Below are positions 1 through 7,406 of a DNA stretch of 64,000 bases, one piece after another. Position 1 is the stretch's first letter. Each line of letters starts with the position of its first letter. The translations under genes were made by a program, and so were the position numbers. A model generated the notes under the pieces. It did no database searches, was not told the DNA's origin, and worked only from the letters and a program-made list of their open reading frames with translations. This stretch comes from Rhizobium cauense (GTDB taxonomy: Bacteria; Pseudomonadota; Alphaproteobacteria; Rhizobiales; Rhizobiaceae), in assembly GCF_019511525.1 (NCBI RefSeq), contig NZ_JAEUAT010000017.1, positions 96,141-160,140 of the forward strand. Reading direction: 5' to 3'.

Positions 1-747
1 ATGACCATGCCGGTTCCGGATGCGATTGCGAACTACTTCCTGGAGAACGCCTATACCCAGGGCGGTGGTCGCAATGTGGTCAATGTTATCCTCGTTGACT
101 TCAGAGGCTTCGACACACTTGGTGAGATTGCCGTTCTCGGTGTCGTAGCCTTGACTGTCTATGGATTGCTACGCCGTTTCCGGCCAGCTGCCGACAGCAT
201 GGACTTGCCCGAGCAGCAGCAAATACAGAACAGTTTCGATGAGGAGCGACCGGAACGGTCCGCCGGCGACACGGTCCGCGACTATGTTCTTGTACCTTCG
301 GTCATCATGCAGTGGCTCTTCCCTGTCATCATTACCTTTGCAGTCTACATTTTCATGCGCGGACACGACCTTCCCGGCGGGGGCTTCTCGGCTGGCCTCA
401 CCCTGTCAATCGCATTCTTGCTCCAGTATCTAGCCGGAGGTACTCGCTGGGCCGAGGATCGCATTCGTATATTGCCATTGCGATGGATGGGTATGGGCCT
501 TCTCACCGCCGTACTGACGGGCGCTGGTGCATGGATATTCGGCTATCCATTCCTGACCTCGCACTCGCGCTACTTAGAAGTGCCGCTGATTGGCAAGGTG
601 CCGGCTGCCTCAGCACTTTTGTTCGACCTCGGGGTGTTCAGCCTTGTCGTCGGCTCGACGGTACTCATCCTGATTGCGCTCGCCCACCAGTCGGTTCGTA
701 TCAATCGCCTACGCGCGCTTGAAAATGCCAAGGCGGAGGAGGCTTAA
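1..747 (+). CDS. phaAB: PhaAB/MrpAB Na+(K+)/H+ antiporter subunit, 3' end
   Basis: This is the C-terminal 248 residues of a fused MrpA-MrpB subunit of a multisubunit cation/proton antiporter in the inner membrane. Residues 24-41 carry the MrpA C-terminal signature (NVVNVILVDFRGFDT) followed by one membrane segment. After a polar linker (about 62-97) comes an MrpB-type domain with several membrane helices and the conserved MRGHDLPGGGFSAG stretch near 119-132. An ATG sits at base 1, but a complete PhaA is several hundred residues longer, so the gene starts upstream of the window. The stop overlaps the phaC ATG. MrpA-B fusion is the known rhizobial arrangement. Confidence 0.92.
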   Translation: MTMPVPDAIANYFLENAYTQGGGRNVVNVILVDFRGFDTLGEIAVLGVVALTVYGLLRRFRPAADSMDLPEQQQIQNSFDEERPERSAGDTVRDYVLVPSVIMQWLFPVIITFAVYIFMRGHDLPGGGFSAGLTLSIAFLLQYLAGGTRWAEDRIRILPLRWMGMGLLTAVLTGAGAWIFGYPFLTSHSRYLEVPLIGKVPAASALLFDLGVFSLVVGSTVLILIALAHQSVRINRLRALENAKAEEA

Positions 748-1085
748 TGGAGCTTGTCCTATCCATAGCAATCGGCGTGATGACCAGTTGCGGGATCTGG
801 TTGATCCTGCGTCCTCGAACCTTTCAGGTAATCGTCGGGCTTTCGCTCCTTTCTTATGCAGTCAACCTGTTCATTTTCGGCGTCGGCGGCGTAAAGGCGA
901 ATGTTCCGCCGATCCTTGGCGACGACCTTCCTGCGTCCGCTCTTGCCGATCCCGTGCCGCAGGCACTCGTTTTGACGGCAATCGTCATCGGTTTTGCGAC
1001 TACAGCACTTTTCTTGGTCGTTTTGCTGGCCTCACGCGGCCTGACTGGAAATGACCACGTCGACGGGAGGAACGAACCGCGATGA
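747..1085 (+). CDS. phaC: PhaC/MrpC antiporter subunit
   Basis: A 112-residue protein with three predicted membrane helices, homologous to MrpC/MnhC and to the NuoK subunit of complex I. It contributes to the membrane core of the Pha cation/proton antiporter. Residues near 23-46 match the conserved family helix (RTFQVIVGLSLLSYAVNLF). The start codon overlaps the phaAB stop (TAATG), and the 3' end overlaps phaD in an ATGA arrangement, so translation is probably coupled. Length and gene order match the family. Confidence 0.93.
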   Translation: MELVLSIAIGVMTSCGIWLILRPRTFQVIVGLSLLSYAVNLFIFGVGGVKANVPPILGDDLPASALADPVPQALVLTAIVIGFATTALFLVVLLASRGLTGNDHVDGRNEPR

Positions 1086-2716
1086 CCGGCTGGATGCATC
1101 ATCTCATCATCGCGCCGATCCTGGTTCCTCTTGTTGCTAGCGCGATCCTGCTCCTGGTCGACGAGCGCCGGCGCGCGACTAAGGCGATGATAAGCCTGGG
1201 GTCGACGATCGTTCTGTCGCTCATTGCGCTGGCATTGTTCCGCGTTGAAAGCGGTCAGAGCGATTTCGAAGGGGTCTACCTCGTCGGCAACTGGGCTGCT
1301 CCTTTCGGCATCGTCCTGGTTCTCGACGCGCTTTCAGCCCTGATGCTTTTGTTGACGGCTTTGCTGGCGGTCCCGGCACTCGTGTTTTCACTTGCCCGCT
1401 GGCACGCAGTTGGCGCGCATTTTCACAGCATGTTTCAGTTGCTGTTGATGGGCGTCAATGGTGCTTTTCTGACTGGCGACCTCTTTAATCTCTTCGTCTT
1501 CTTCGAAGTGATGCTTGCAGCGTCCTATGGACTCCTGTTGCACGGCTCAGGCGCTTTGCGCGTGAAGGCCGGCATGCACTATATCGCGGTCAATCTCGTT
1601 GCCGCCCTTCTCTTTCTGATCGGCGTCAGCCTGATCTACGGGACGGCGGGAACGCTTAACATGGCGGATCTTGCGGCCCGTATCCCCGAGATCGAGCCGG
1701 ATCGCCGCATGCTGATGGAAGCGGGCGCCGGTATTCTTGGCATCGTGTTCTTGATCAAGGCCGGCATGTGGCCGCTGTGCTTCTGGCTACCCACGGCCTA
1801 TAGCGCCGCATCCGCGCCAGTCGCTGGCATTTTTGCAATCATGAGCAAGCTCGGCATCTATGTAATCCTCAGGCTAACCATGCTGCTGTTCGGCGAAGGA
1901 CCTTCGGCATCCTTTGGATCCGTCGTGTTGCTCTATGGCGGCATGGCCACGCTTATCTTCGGAACGATCGGCGTCTTTGCCTCGCAGGCGCTCGGGCGCC
2001 TGGCCGGTTTCTCGGTACTGGTATCGTCAGGAACTCTACTGATGGTACTTGGTATCAACGACGGCGCGATCTCCTCTGGCGCATTGCTTTATCTGGTCAG
2101 CTCGACCCTATCGATCAGTGCCTTCTTCATGTTGATCGAGCTCGTCGAACGTGGACAGGATGCTGGTGCCAACGTGCTTGCCGTCACCATGGAAGCCTAT
2201 GGTGATGCAGAAGAGGACGAACTGGAGGAAAGCGACGGCGTCACGATGCCCGGTACAATGGCAATCCTTGGGATCTGCTTTGCCGCATGTGCCATCCTTC
2301 TTTCCGGCCTACCGCCGCTCTCTGGGTTTATCGCGAAATTCGCGATGCTCTCGGCGATGATGGGAACAGGCGCGATCGGTGTGCCTCCAACCGCTGCGAT
2401 CTGGACACTGATCGCTCTGGTGATCACGTCTGGAATAGCTGCCCTCGTTTCCATGACCCGTGCCGGGATCCGCACATTCTGGAGCTCGATCGAGGGAACT
2501 GTGCCGCGTGTCCTCGTGATCGAGATTGTCCCTGTCATGTTCCTGCTCACCCTGACGCTTGCTCTGACGGTACAAGCTGGCCCGGCGATGCAATACATGG
2601 ACGCGACCATCCGCGCCCTGAACAAGCCAAGCCTTTACATCGACGCCGTGAAAGGCGCAGCGAGCCTCCCGGGTTACAGGGATTCCGGCACCTCCAGCGA
2701 AACGGGAGGCAAGTGA
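1082..2716 (+). CDS. phaD: PhaD/MrpD antiporter subunit
   Basis: A 544-residue polytopic protein of the NuoL/M/N (ND5/ND4/ND2) family. It is a proton-translocating core subunit of the Pha/Mrp antiporter. Hydrophobic helices run almost the whole length. The family segment with a buried Glu is visible near residues 135-150 (NLFVFFEVMLAASYG), as is the Lys-containing segment near 225-240 (LIKAGMWPLCFWLP). An acidic insertion at about 370-385 (EDELEESDG) sits between membrane segments. It overlaps phaC by 4 bases and phaE by 1 base, as expected for stoichiometric expression. Confidence 0.94.
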   Translation: MTGWMHHLIIAPILVPLVASAILLLVDERRRATKAMISLGSTIVLSLIALALFRVESGQSDFEGVYLVGNWAAPFGIVLVLDALSALMLLLTALLAVPALVFSLARWHAVGAHFHSMFQLLLMGVNGAFLTGDLFNLFVFFEVMLAASYGLLLHGSGALRVKAGMHYIAVNLVAALLFLIGVSLIYGTAGTLNMADLAARIPEIEPDRRMLMEAGAGILGIVFLIKAGMWPLCFWLPTAYSAASAPVAGIFAIMSKLGIYVILRLTMLLFGEGPSASFGSVVLLYGGMATLIFGTIGVFASQALGRLAGFSVLVSSGTLLMVLGINDGAISSGALLYLVSSTLSISAFFMLIELVERGQDAGANVLAVTMEAYGDAEEDELEESDGVTMPGTMAILGICFAACAILLSGLPPLSGFIAKFAMLSAMMGTGAIGVPPTAAIWTLIALVITSGIAALVSMTRAGIRTFWSSIEGTVPRVLVIEIVPVMFLLTLTLALTVQAGPAMQYMDATIRALNKPSLYIDAVKGAASLPGYRDSGTSSETGGK

Positions 2717-3189
2717 TGTTCCCCTACCCCGTTCTCACCGTCTGCCTGATATTGATGTGGCTTCTCCTCAACGGTTTCAGCCTCGGCCAACTCGTGCTTG
2801 GGATCCTCGTCGCCGTCTTTGCATCTTGGGCCATGGCGACGTTGCGTCCAGGCAGGACAAACCTGGCAAAGTGGTATCTCCTTCCGAAACTGTTCTTCCG
2901 CGTCCTTTTCGACATCGTGAAATCCAATCTCGCAGTCTCCTGGATTATTCTCCGCGGAGGCCAGCGGCACGATCCCGGCTTCCTGACCATCCAATTGGAG
3001 ATCCGCAACCAGGTCGCTCTGGCGCTTCTCGCGATCATCCTGACGAGTACGCCTGGATCAGCGTGGCTTGAGTACGATTCAAACGACAACACAGTCCTGC
3101 TGCACGTCCTTGATATTCAGAACGAAGCCGTGTGGCGCGAGACCGTGAAGAACCGGTACGAGAAGCTGCTCCTGGAGATATTCGCATGA
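2716..3189 (+). CDS. phaE: PhaE/MrpE antiporter subunit
   Basis: A 157-residue MrpE-family subunit with two or three N-terminal membrane helices (about residues 5-45) and a soluble C-terminal domain. The family features are visible: a membrane-proximal LPKLFFRVLFDIVKSNLAV segment and a conserved TPGSAWLEYD stretch around 115-125. The ATG overlaps the phaD TGA by one base, which fixes the start and excludes the longer open frame upstream. The end overlaps the phaF ATG. Confidence 0.92.
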   Translation: MFPYPVLTVCLILMWLLLNGFSLGQLVLGILVAVFASWAMATLRPGRTNLAKWYLLPKLFFRVLFDIVKSNLAVSWIILRGGQRHDPGFLTIQLEIRNQVALALLAIILTSTPGSAWLEYDSNDNTVLLHVLDIQNEAVWRETVKNRYEKLLLEIFA

Positions 3190-3467
3190 GCGCCATCATT
3201 GTCCTTACGGCCGTTTCGATTGCACAGCTCATGCTGGTTGCGGCAATGGCGATCGCCTCTATCAGGATGTTTGTCGGGCCACGCGCGCAGGACCGCATCA
3301 TCGCGCTCGACACCTTCTATATCAACGCGATGCTGCTCCTCGTCACCTTCGGGGTCGGCACCGGCCGGGTCATCTACTTTGAGGCAGCGCTTGTCATCGG
3401 CATGCTGGGCTTTGTTGCGACCGTTGCGCTTGCCAAGTTCCTGATGCGTGGGGAGGTAATAGAATGA
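3186..3467 (+). CDS. phaF: PhaF/MrpF antiporter subunit
   Basis: A 93-residue MrpF/PhaF-family membrane protein with three predicted helices. The conserved GPRAQDRIIALDT segment lies at about residues 37-49. The ATG overlaps the phaE stop (ATGA) and defines the start. An upstream in-frame start at 3132 would lie inside phaE and lacks support. The product is a small membrane subunit of the Pha antiporter complex. Confidence 0.92.
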   Translation: MSAIIVLTAVSIAQLMLVAAMAIASIRMFVGPRAQDRIIALDTFYINAMLLLVTFGVGTGRVIYFEAALVIGMLGFVATVALAKFLMRGEVIE

Positions 3468-3820
3468 TTCACGAGGCAGCCGACCTCCCGCTCCCAGCCG
3501 CGATAGCTGTTGCGACTTTCCTGCTGCTGGGCGCCACGCTCACCTTGATCGGCGCAGTTGGCTTTCTGAAACTTCCGACCTTCTATGAGCGTATCCACGC
3601 CCCGACGCTCGGCACGAGTTGGGGCATTGGTGGCATCATGCTGGGCTCAATGATCTTCTTTTCAGTGGCATCCGAGCGACTGGTGATCCACGAAATCCTG
3701 ATCGGGGTTTTTGTGACCATTACAACACCGGTCACCTTCATGCTTCTTGCCCGCGCCGCGCTGCATCGCGACCGAACCGAGAAAAATCCAAAGGTTCCGG
3801 CCAAGCAGACCGGAACCTAG
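3464..3820 (+). CDS. phaG: PhaG/MrpG antiporter subunit
   Basis: A 118-residue MrpG/PhaG subunit with three membrane helices. It contains the typical GAVGFLKLPTFYERIHAPTLG stretch near residues 29-49 and a basic hydrophilic tail. It is the last gene of the pha operon and overlaps phaF by ATGA. No strong intrinsic terminator follows. The complex is known in rhizobia for pH adaptation and K+/Na+ tolerance. Confidence 0.93.
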   Translation: MIHEAADLPLPAAIAVATFLLLGATLTLIGAVGFLKLPTFYERIHAPTLGTSWGIGGIMLGSMIFFSVASERLVIHEILIGVFVTITTPVTFMLLARAALHRDRTEKNPKVPAKQTGT

Positions 3821-4157
3821 ACCATTTGCGGCAGCCCCCGATGAATGCGATGCGGAACGGTGCGCATGCGTCCCTTCTCCGCGGCCGCTTCCCCTGGCCA
3901 ATCGATCACAACCGGGTTTGCCAGAACAACCCTTGAAGCGTTCCACCGATTTGAGACCGAAGTCGGAGCTTGCGTTCCTCTGGCGGGGTTGCCAGACTGG
4001 ACGTGCGGAAATTCCCTTAACCGCTTCACCTTGCCGCATAAAATTGCCGTATTAACTTTGGGTTAACCATAGTCATCGTTTACCATGGGTAGCGGCCTTA
4101 GGGGTCGTTGATTCGGAAGTCCGGCGCGCGATCTGCGCATGGAGTGAGGAAAGACGA
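3821..4157 (+). other. Intergenic region between pha and bcs operons
   Basis: This 337-base gap has no convincing gene. Short open frames occur on both strands but have no ribosome binding site and no recognisable protein. The last 140 bases become AT-richer, contain a CtrA-type box at 4052-4066, and end in a GAGGAAAG ribosome binding site at 4146-4153. This part most likely holds the cellulose operon promoter. Confidence 0.6.
4052..4066 (+). promoter_or_regulatory. CtrA-type binding site (TTAA-N7-TTAA)
   Basis: The sequence TTAACTTTGGGTTAA is a perfect match to the alphaproteobacterial CtrA core TTAA-N7-TTAA and is followed by C, as in the extended consensus. It lies about 92 bases upstream of the bcsN start, in the only AT-rich stretch of the gap. 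The match is seen directly. Regulation by CtrA is inference. Confidence 0.6.
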
Positions 4158-5123
4158 TTGCAGCGACCCGGAACATTCAGTCTATTGAAGGCGTCATGCC
4201 TTGCAGCACTGGCTGCATTGGTGGCCGGGTGCCAATCGACAGGAAATGTCAGGCATCCGAATATCGCCGAGACCGTGCCCGCAGAACGAGCGCTTGCCTT
4301 GCCGCCGCCAGGCGGTCCTTCGATCGTCAGCGTCGTCGAACGCAGACGGGGGAACGGTGCCGAGCAGATGATTTCCCTCTATACATCGTCTTCCGTATCC
4401 GGGCAGAATTTCCTGAAGGTGCAATTCCTCGGCGCATCCGGGGCTAACCGTGGGACTGGAAATGCGTCCTATCAGATGATTAGCGAAAGAGGGATAATGC
4501 GGGAGGCATTTGACGCGGTTCCTGGCGTGCAAATGACACGAACCGCGACGTATCTGCAAAACAGCTATGGACCTTTCTCCTATGCGTCGGGCCAGAGTGG
4601 TCGGGGCGATACCTGCATATACGGATGGCAGCAGATCCGTTCGAGCCGATCAGCGCAAACGCAAGCCCGCAATTTTGGAATGATCCAGGTTCGTCTGCGT
4701 CTCTGCGATGCCAGGGCCACTGAAAGGCAGTTGCTGGGCATCATGTATGGCTACACGATCGTCGGAACGCTCGACGGAGAGATATGGAATCCATTCGGAG
4801 GTCCGCAGCGCGTTGACGCGACACTCGGCGTTCCGGGAAATCCAATCTATCCGGACGAGAGTGGCTACCGAAGCATGCCCGTGGCGTTTGGCTATGAACC
4901 CGCCCGCCCGGAGATCCAATCTCGACCCGCTCGCGTACGCAGCGTCCAGCCGAAAGCTGAGGAGGCACCAGTGGAGTTGCCACCACCGACCGGACCGCGC
5001 GTTCCATTGCCTGACGGATCGAACGATCTGCCGCAACCGAGCGTTTCAGCAGTGCCCCCGAATGGAGAGGCGCAACCGGCTGCCACAACGGCGAGCGGCC
5101 CGACGGTACCGTTGCCGGAGTGA
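4158..5123 (+). CDS. bcsN: Cellulose biosynthesis lipoprotein BcsN
   Basis: A 321-residue predicted lipoprotein resembling BcsN, a protein found with rhizobial cellulose synthase operons. The signal peptide ends in a lipobox (LVAGC) with Cys25 as the lipidation site, so the mature protein is membrane-anchored in the periplasm. The central part (about 45-230) is the conserved BcsN region. The C-terminal 80 residues are rich in Pro and Glu and look disordered. The TTG start is chosen because the lipobox frame begins there and GAGGAAAG lies 4 bases upstream. It is the first gene of the operon, 93 bases before bcsA. Its biochemical role is not known to me. Confidence 0.8.
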   Translation: MQRPGTFSLLKASCLAALAALVAGCQSTGNVRHPNIAETVPAERALALPPPGGPSIVSVVERRRGNGAEQMISLYTSSSVSGQNFLKVQFLGASGANRGTGNASYQMISERGIMREAFDAVPGVQMTRTATYLQNSYGPFSYASGQSGRGDTCIYGWQQIRSSRSAQTQARNFGMIQVRLRLCDARATERQLLGIMYGYTIVGTLDGEIWNPFGGPQRVDATLGVPGNPIYPDESGYRSMPVAFGYEPARPEIQSRPARVRSVQPKAEEAPVELPPPTGPRVPLPDGSNDLPQPSVSAVPPNGEAQPAATTASGPTVPLPE

Positions 5124-5216
5124 TAGGAAATTCGGCCATGACGGCCGCGTGCCAAAGTTAGACGTGAAGCGGCGGGCGTCCCCAAGCGTCGTGCCCGTGT
5201 TGCCAAAGGGAAGTTG

Positions 5217-7406
5217 ATGCAAAAAGCCCGAAGCATCGTTATCTGGGCCCTGGTTTCGCTGTGCGTGATCGCCCTGATCACATTGCCCGTGAATCTGCAG
5301 ACCCAACTGATCGCAAGCATTGCCGTCGTCGCCGTCATGGCGATCATCAAGGGCCTTAAGGCCGAGGGCACCTGGAGACTGGTTGCACTGGCATTTGGCA
5401 CATCCATTGTCCTTCGCTATGTCTACTGGCGCACAACGAACACGCTGCCGCCAATCAACCAGCCGGAAAACTTTATCCCCGGCCTGCTGCTTTATCTTGC
5501 TGAAATGTACAGCGTCGCGATGCTGGCGCTTAGCTTGTTCATTGTCGCCACCCCCTTGCCGCCTCGCCCCTCGCGCGCGAACAAGGAAGAGCGCTTCCCG
5601 CATGTCGACGTATTCGTTCCGTCCTACAATGAGGACTCGCACCTTCTTGCCAATACGCTGGCGGCAGCCAAGGCGATGGACTATCCGGCCGAAAGGCTGC
5701 ATGTCTGGTTGCTGGACGACGGAGGAACGCTGCAGAAGCGCAATTCCAACAAGCTTCTGGAAGCTCAGGCGGCGGTCGCACGCCACAACGAACTCAAGAA
5801 GCTTTGCGAAGATCTCGACGTCCACTACCTCACACGTGATCGCAACGAGCATGCAAAGGCCGGCAATCTCAACAACGGGATGAAGCACTCACGCGGCGAG
5901 CTGATCGCCGTGTTCGACGCAGATCACGCTCCGGCACGCGACTTTCTGCTGGAAACCGTCGGTTACTTCGATGACGATCCGAAACTGTTTCTTGTCCAGA
6001 CCCCGCATTTTTTCATCAATCCGGACCCGCTGGAACGAAACCTCCGCACGTTCGAGAGAATGCCGAGCGAGAACGAGATGTTCTACGGCATCATCCAGCG
6101 CGGCCTCGACAAATGGAACGCAGCATTCTTCTGCGGATCGGCTGCCGTTCTCAGCCGCAAGGCGCTGGAATCCCAAGGTGGGTTCAGCGGCATCAGCATC
6201 ACAGAGGACTGCGAGACCGCCCTTGCGCTACATGGTAGCGGCTGGAACAGCATCTATGTGGACAAGCCACTCATCGCCGGGCTGCAGCCGGCGACCTTTG
6301 CAAGCTTCATCGGCCAGCGTAGCCGATGGGCACAAGGAATGATGCAGATCCTACGCTTCCGCTTCCCACTGCTGAAGCGTGGCCTGACCTTGCCGCAACG
6401 GTTTTGCTACATGTCGTCCACGCTCTTCTGGCTCTTCCCCTTTCCTCGCACGATCTTCCTGTTTGCGCCTCTTTTCTATCTCTTCTTCGATCTCGAGATC
6501 TTCACCGCTTCGGGCGGCGAATTCCTGGCCTACACGTTGGCCTACATGCTCGTAAACCTGATGATGCAGAACTACCTGTACGGCTCGTTTCGCTGGCCGT
6601 GGATATCTGAGCTTTACGAGTATGTTCAGACAGTTCACCTCTTGCCGGCTGTCGTCTCGGTCATGCTCAACCCTCGAAAGCCAACCTTCAAGGTAACGGC
6701 AAAGGACGAGTCGATCGCAGTCAGCCGCCTCTCCGAGATCAGCCGGCCGTTCTTCGTCATCTTCGCGGTGCAACTGGTCGCGCTCGCAGTGACGATCTAT
6801 CGTATCTATGCCGAACCTTATAAGGCCGACGTGACCCTGGTCGTCGGCGGCTGGAACATCGTCAACCTGATCATGGCCGGCTGTGCCCTTGGGGTTGTTT
6901 CCGAACGGGGCGAGCGGGCTGCATCCCGCCGTGTGCGCGTCAATCGACGCTGCGAATTCGGCGTCAATGGCAAATGGTATACAGCCTCGATCGAGGATGT
7001 TTCCGTGCACGGGGCCAGGCTGCACGTTTTCAATAAGCAGCTGGATCCCATGGTGATCGGCGCCGAGGGCGAGATCCGCTTTCAGCCTCACAGTGGCGCC
7101 AACATCGAGACGCTGCCGCTGATCGTCCGCAACATGCAGCCTGCTGGCGAAATCCTGACCGTGGGATGTCAGTACAGCCCCAAGAACGCGCTCGATCACC
7201 GTCTCATTGCCGACCTGATCTTCGCGAACTCTGACCAGTGGACTCAGTTCCAGCAGGCGCGGCGGCACAATCCGGGTCTCATTCGCGGCACGATCTGGTT
7301 CCTTGGACTGTCGCTCTATCAGACAAGCCGAGGCCTAGTGTACTTCTTCCGCAGCATGAGGCCGGAGCGAGAGCGGCAGCAGGAAGCTGCAAGGGCAGGC
7401 AACTGA
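5217..7406 (+). CDS. bcsA: Cellulose synthase catalytic subunit (UDP-forming) BcsA
   Basis: A 729-residue processive family-2 glycosyltransferase of the inner membrane that polymerises UDP-glucose into beta-1,4-glucan. The catalytic motifs are intact: DDG at 167-169, DAD at 234-236, TED at 329-331 and QRSRW at 367-371. Membrane helices flank the catalytic domain. A C-terminal PilZ domain starts at about 571, with RRVRVNRR and DVSVHGA giving the RxxxR and DxSxxG motifs, so activation by cyclic di-GMP is expected. An ATG at 5217 follows an AGGGAAG site; a TTG three bases earlier is less likely. The stop overlaps bcsB. It is also known as celA in rhizobia. Confidence 0.96.
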   Translation: MQKARSIVIWALVSLCVIALITLPVNLQTQLIASIAVVAVMAIIKGLKAEGTWRLVALAFGTSIVLRYVYWRTTNTLPPINQPENFIPGLLLYLAEMYSVAMLALSLFIVATPLPPRPSRANKEERFPHVDVFVPSYNEDSHLLANTLAAAKAMDYPAERLHVWLLDDGGTLQKRNSNKLLEAQAAVARHNELKKLCEDLDVHYLTRDRNEHAKAGNLNNGMKHSRGELIAVFDADHAPARDFLLETVGYFDDDPKLFLVQTPHFFINPDPLERNLRTFERMPSENEMFYGIIQRGLDKWNAAFFCGSAAVLSRKALESQGGFSGISITEDCETALALHGSGWNSIYVDKPLIAGLQPATFASFIGQRSRWAQGMMQILRFRFPLLKRGLTLPQRFCYMSSTLFWLFPFPRTIFLFAPLFYLFFDLEIFTASGGEFLAYTLAYMLVNLMMQNYLYGSFRWPWISELYEYVQTVHLLPAVVSVMLNPRKPTFKVTAKDESIAVSRLSEISRPFFVIFAVQLVALAVTIYRIYAEPYKADVTLVVGGWNIVNLIMAGCALGVVSERGERAASRRVRVNRRCEFGVNGKWYTASIEDVSVHGARLHVFNKQLDPMVIGAEGEIRFQPHSGANIETLPLIVRNMQPAGEILTVGCQYSPKNALDHRLIADLIFANSDQWTQFQQARRHNPGLIRGTIWFLGLSLYQTSRGLVYFFRSMRPERERQQEAARAGN

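Noticed and set aside
5046..5888. Minus-strand open frame of 280 codons across the bcsN-bcsA junction
   Set aside because: No family resemblance, no ribosome binding site, and it covers conserved bcsN and bcsA sequence.
6351..7268. Minus-strand open frame of 305 codons
   Set aside because: It is antisense to bcsA, whose catalytic and PilZ motifs are intact. Its charged, repetitive composition is typical of GC-rich shadow frames.
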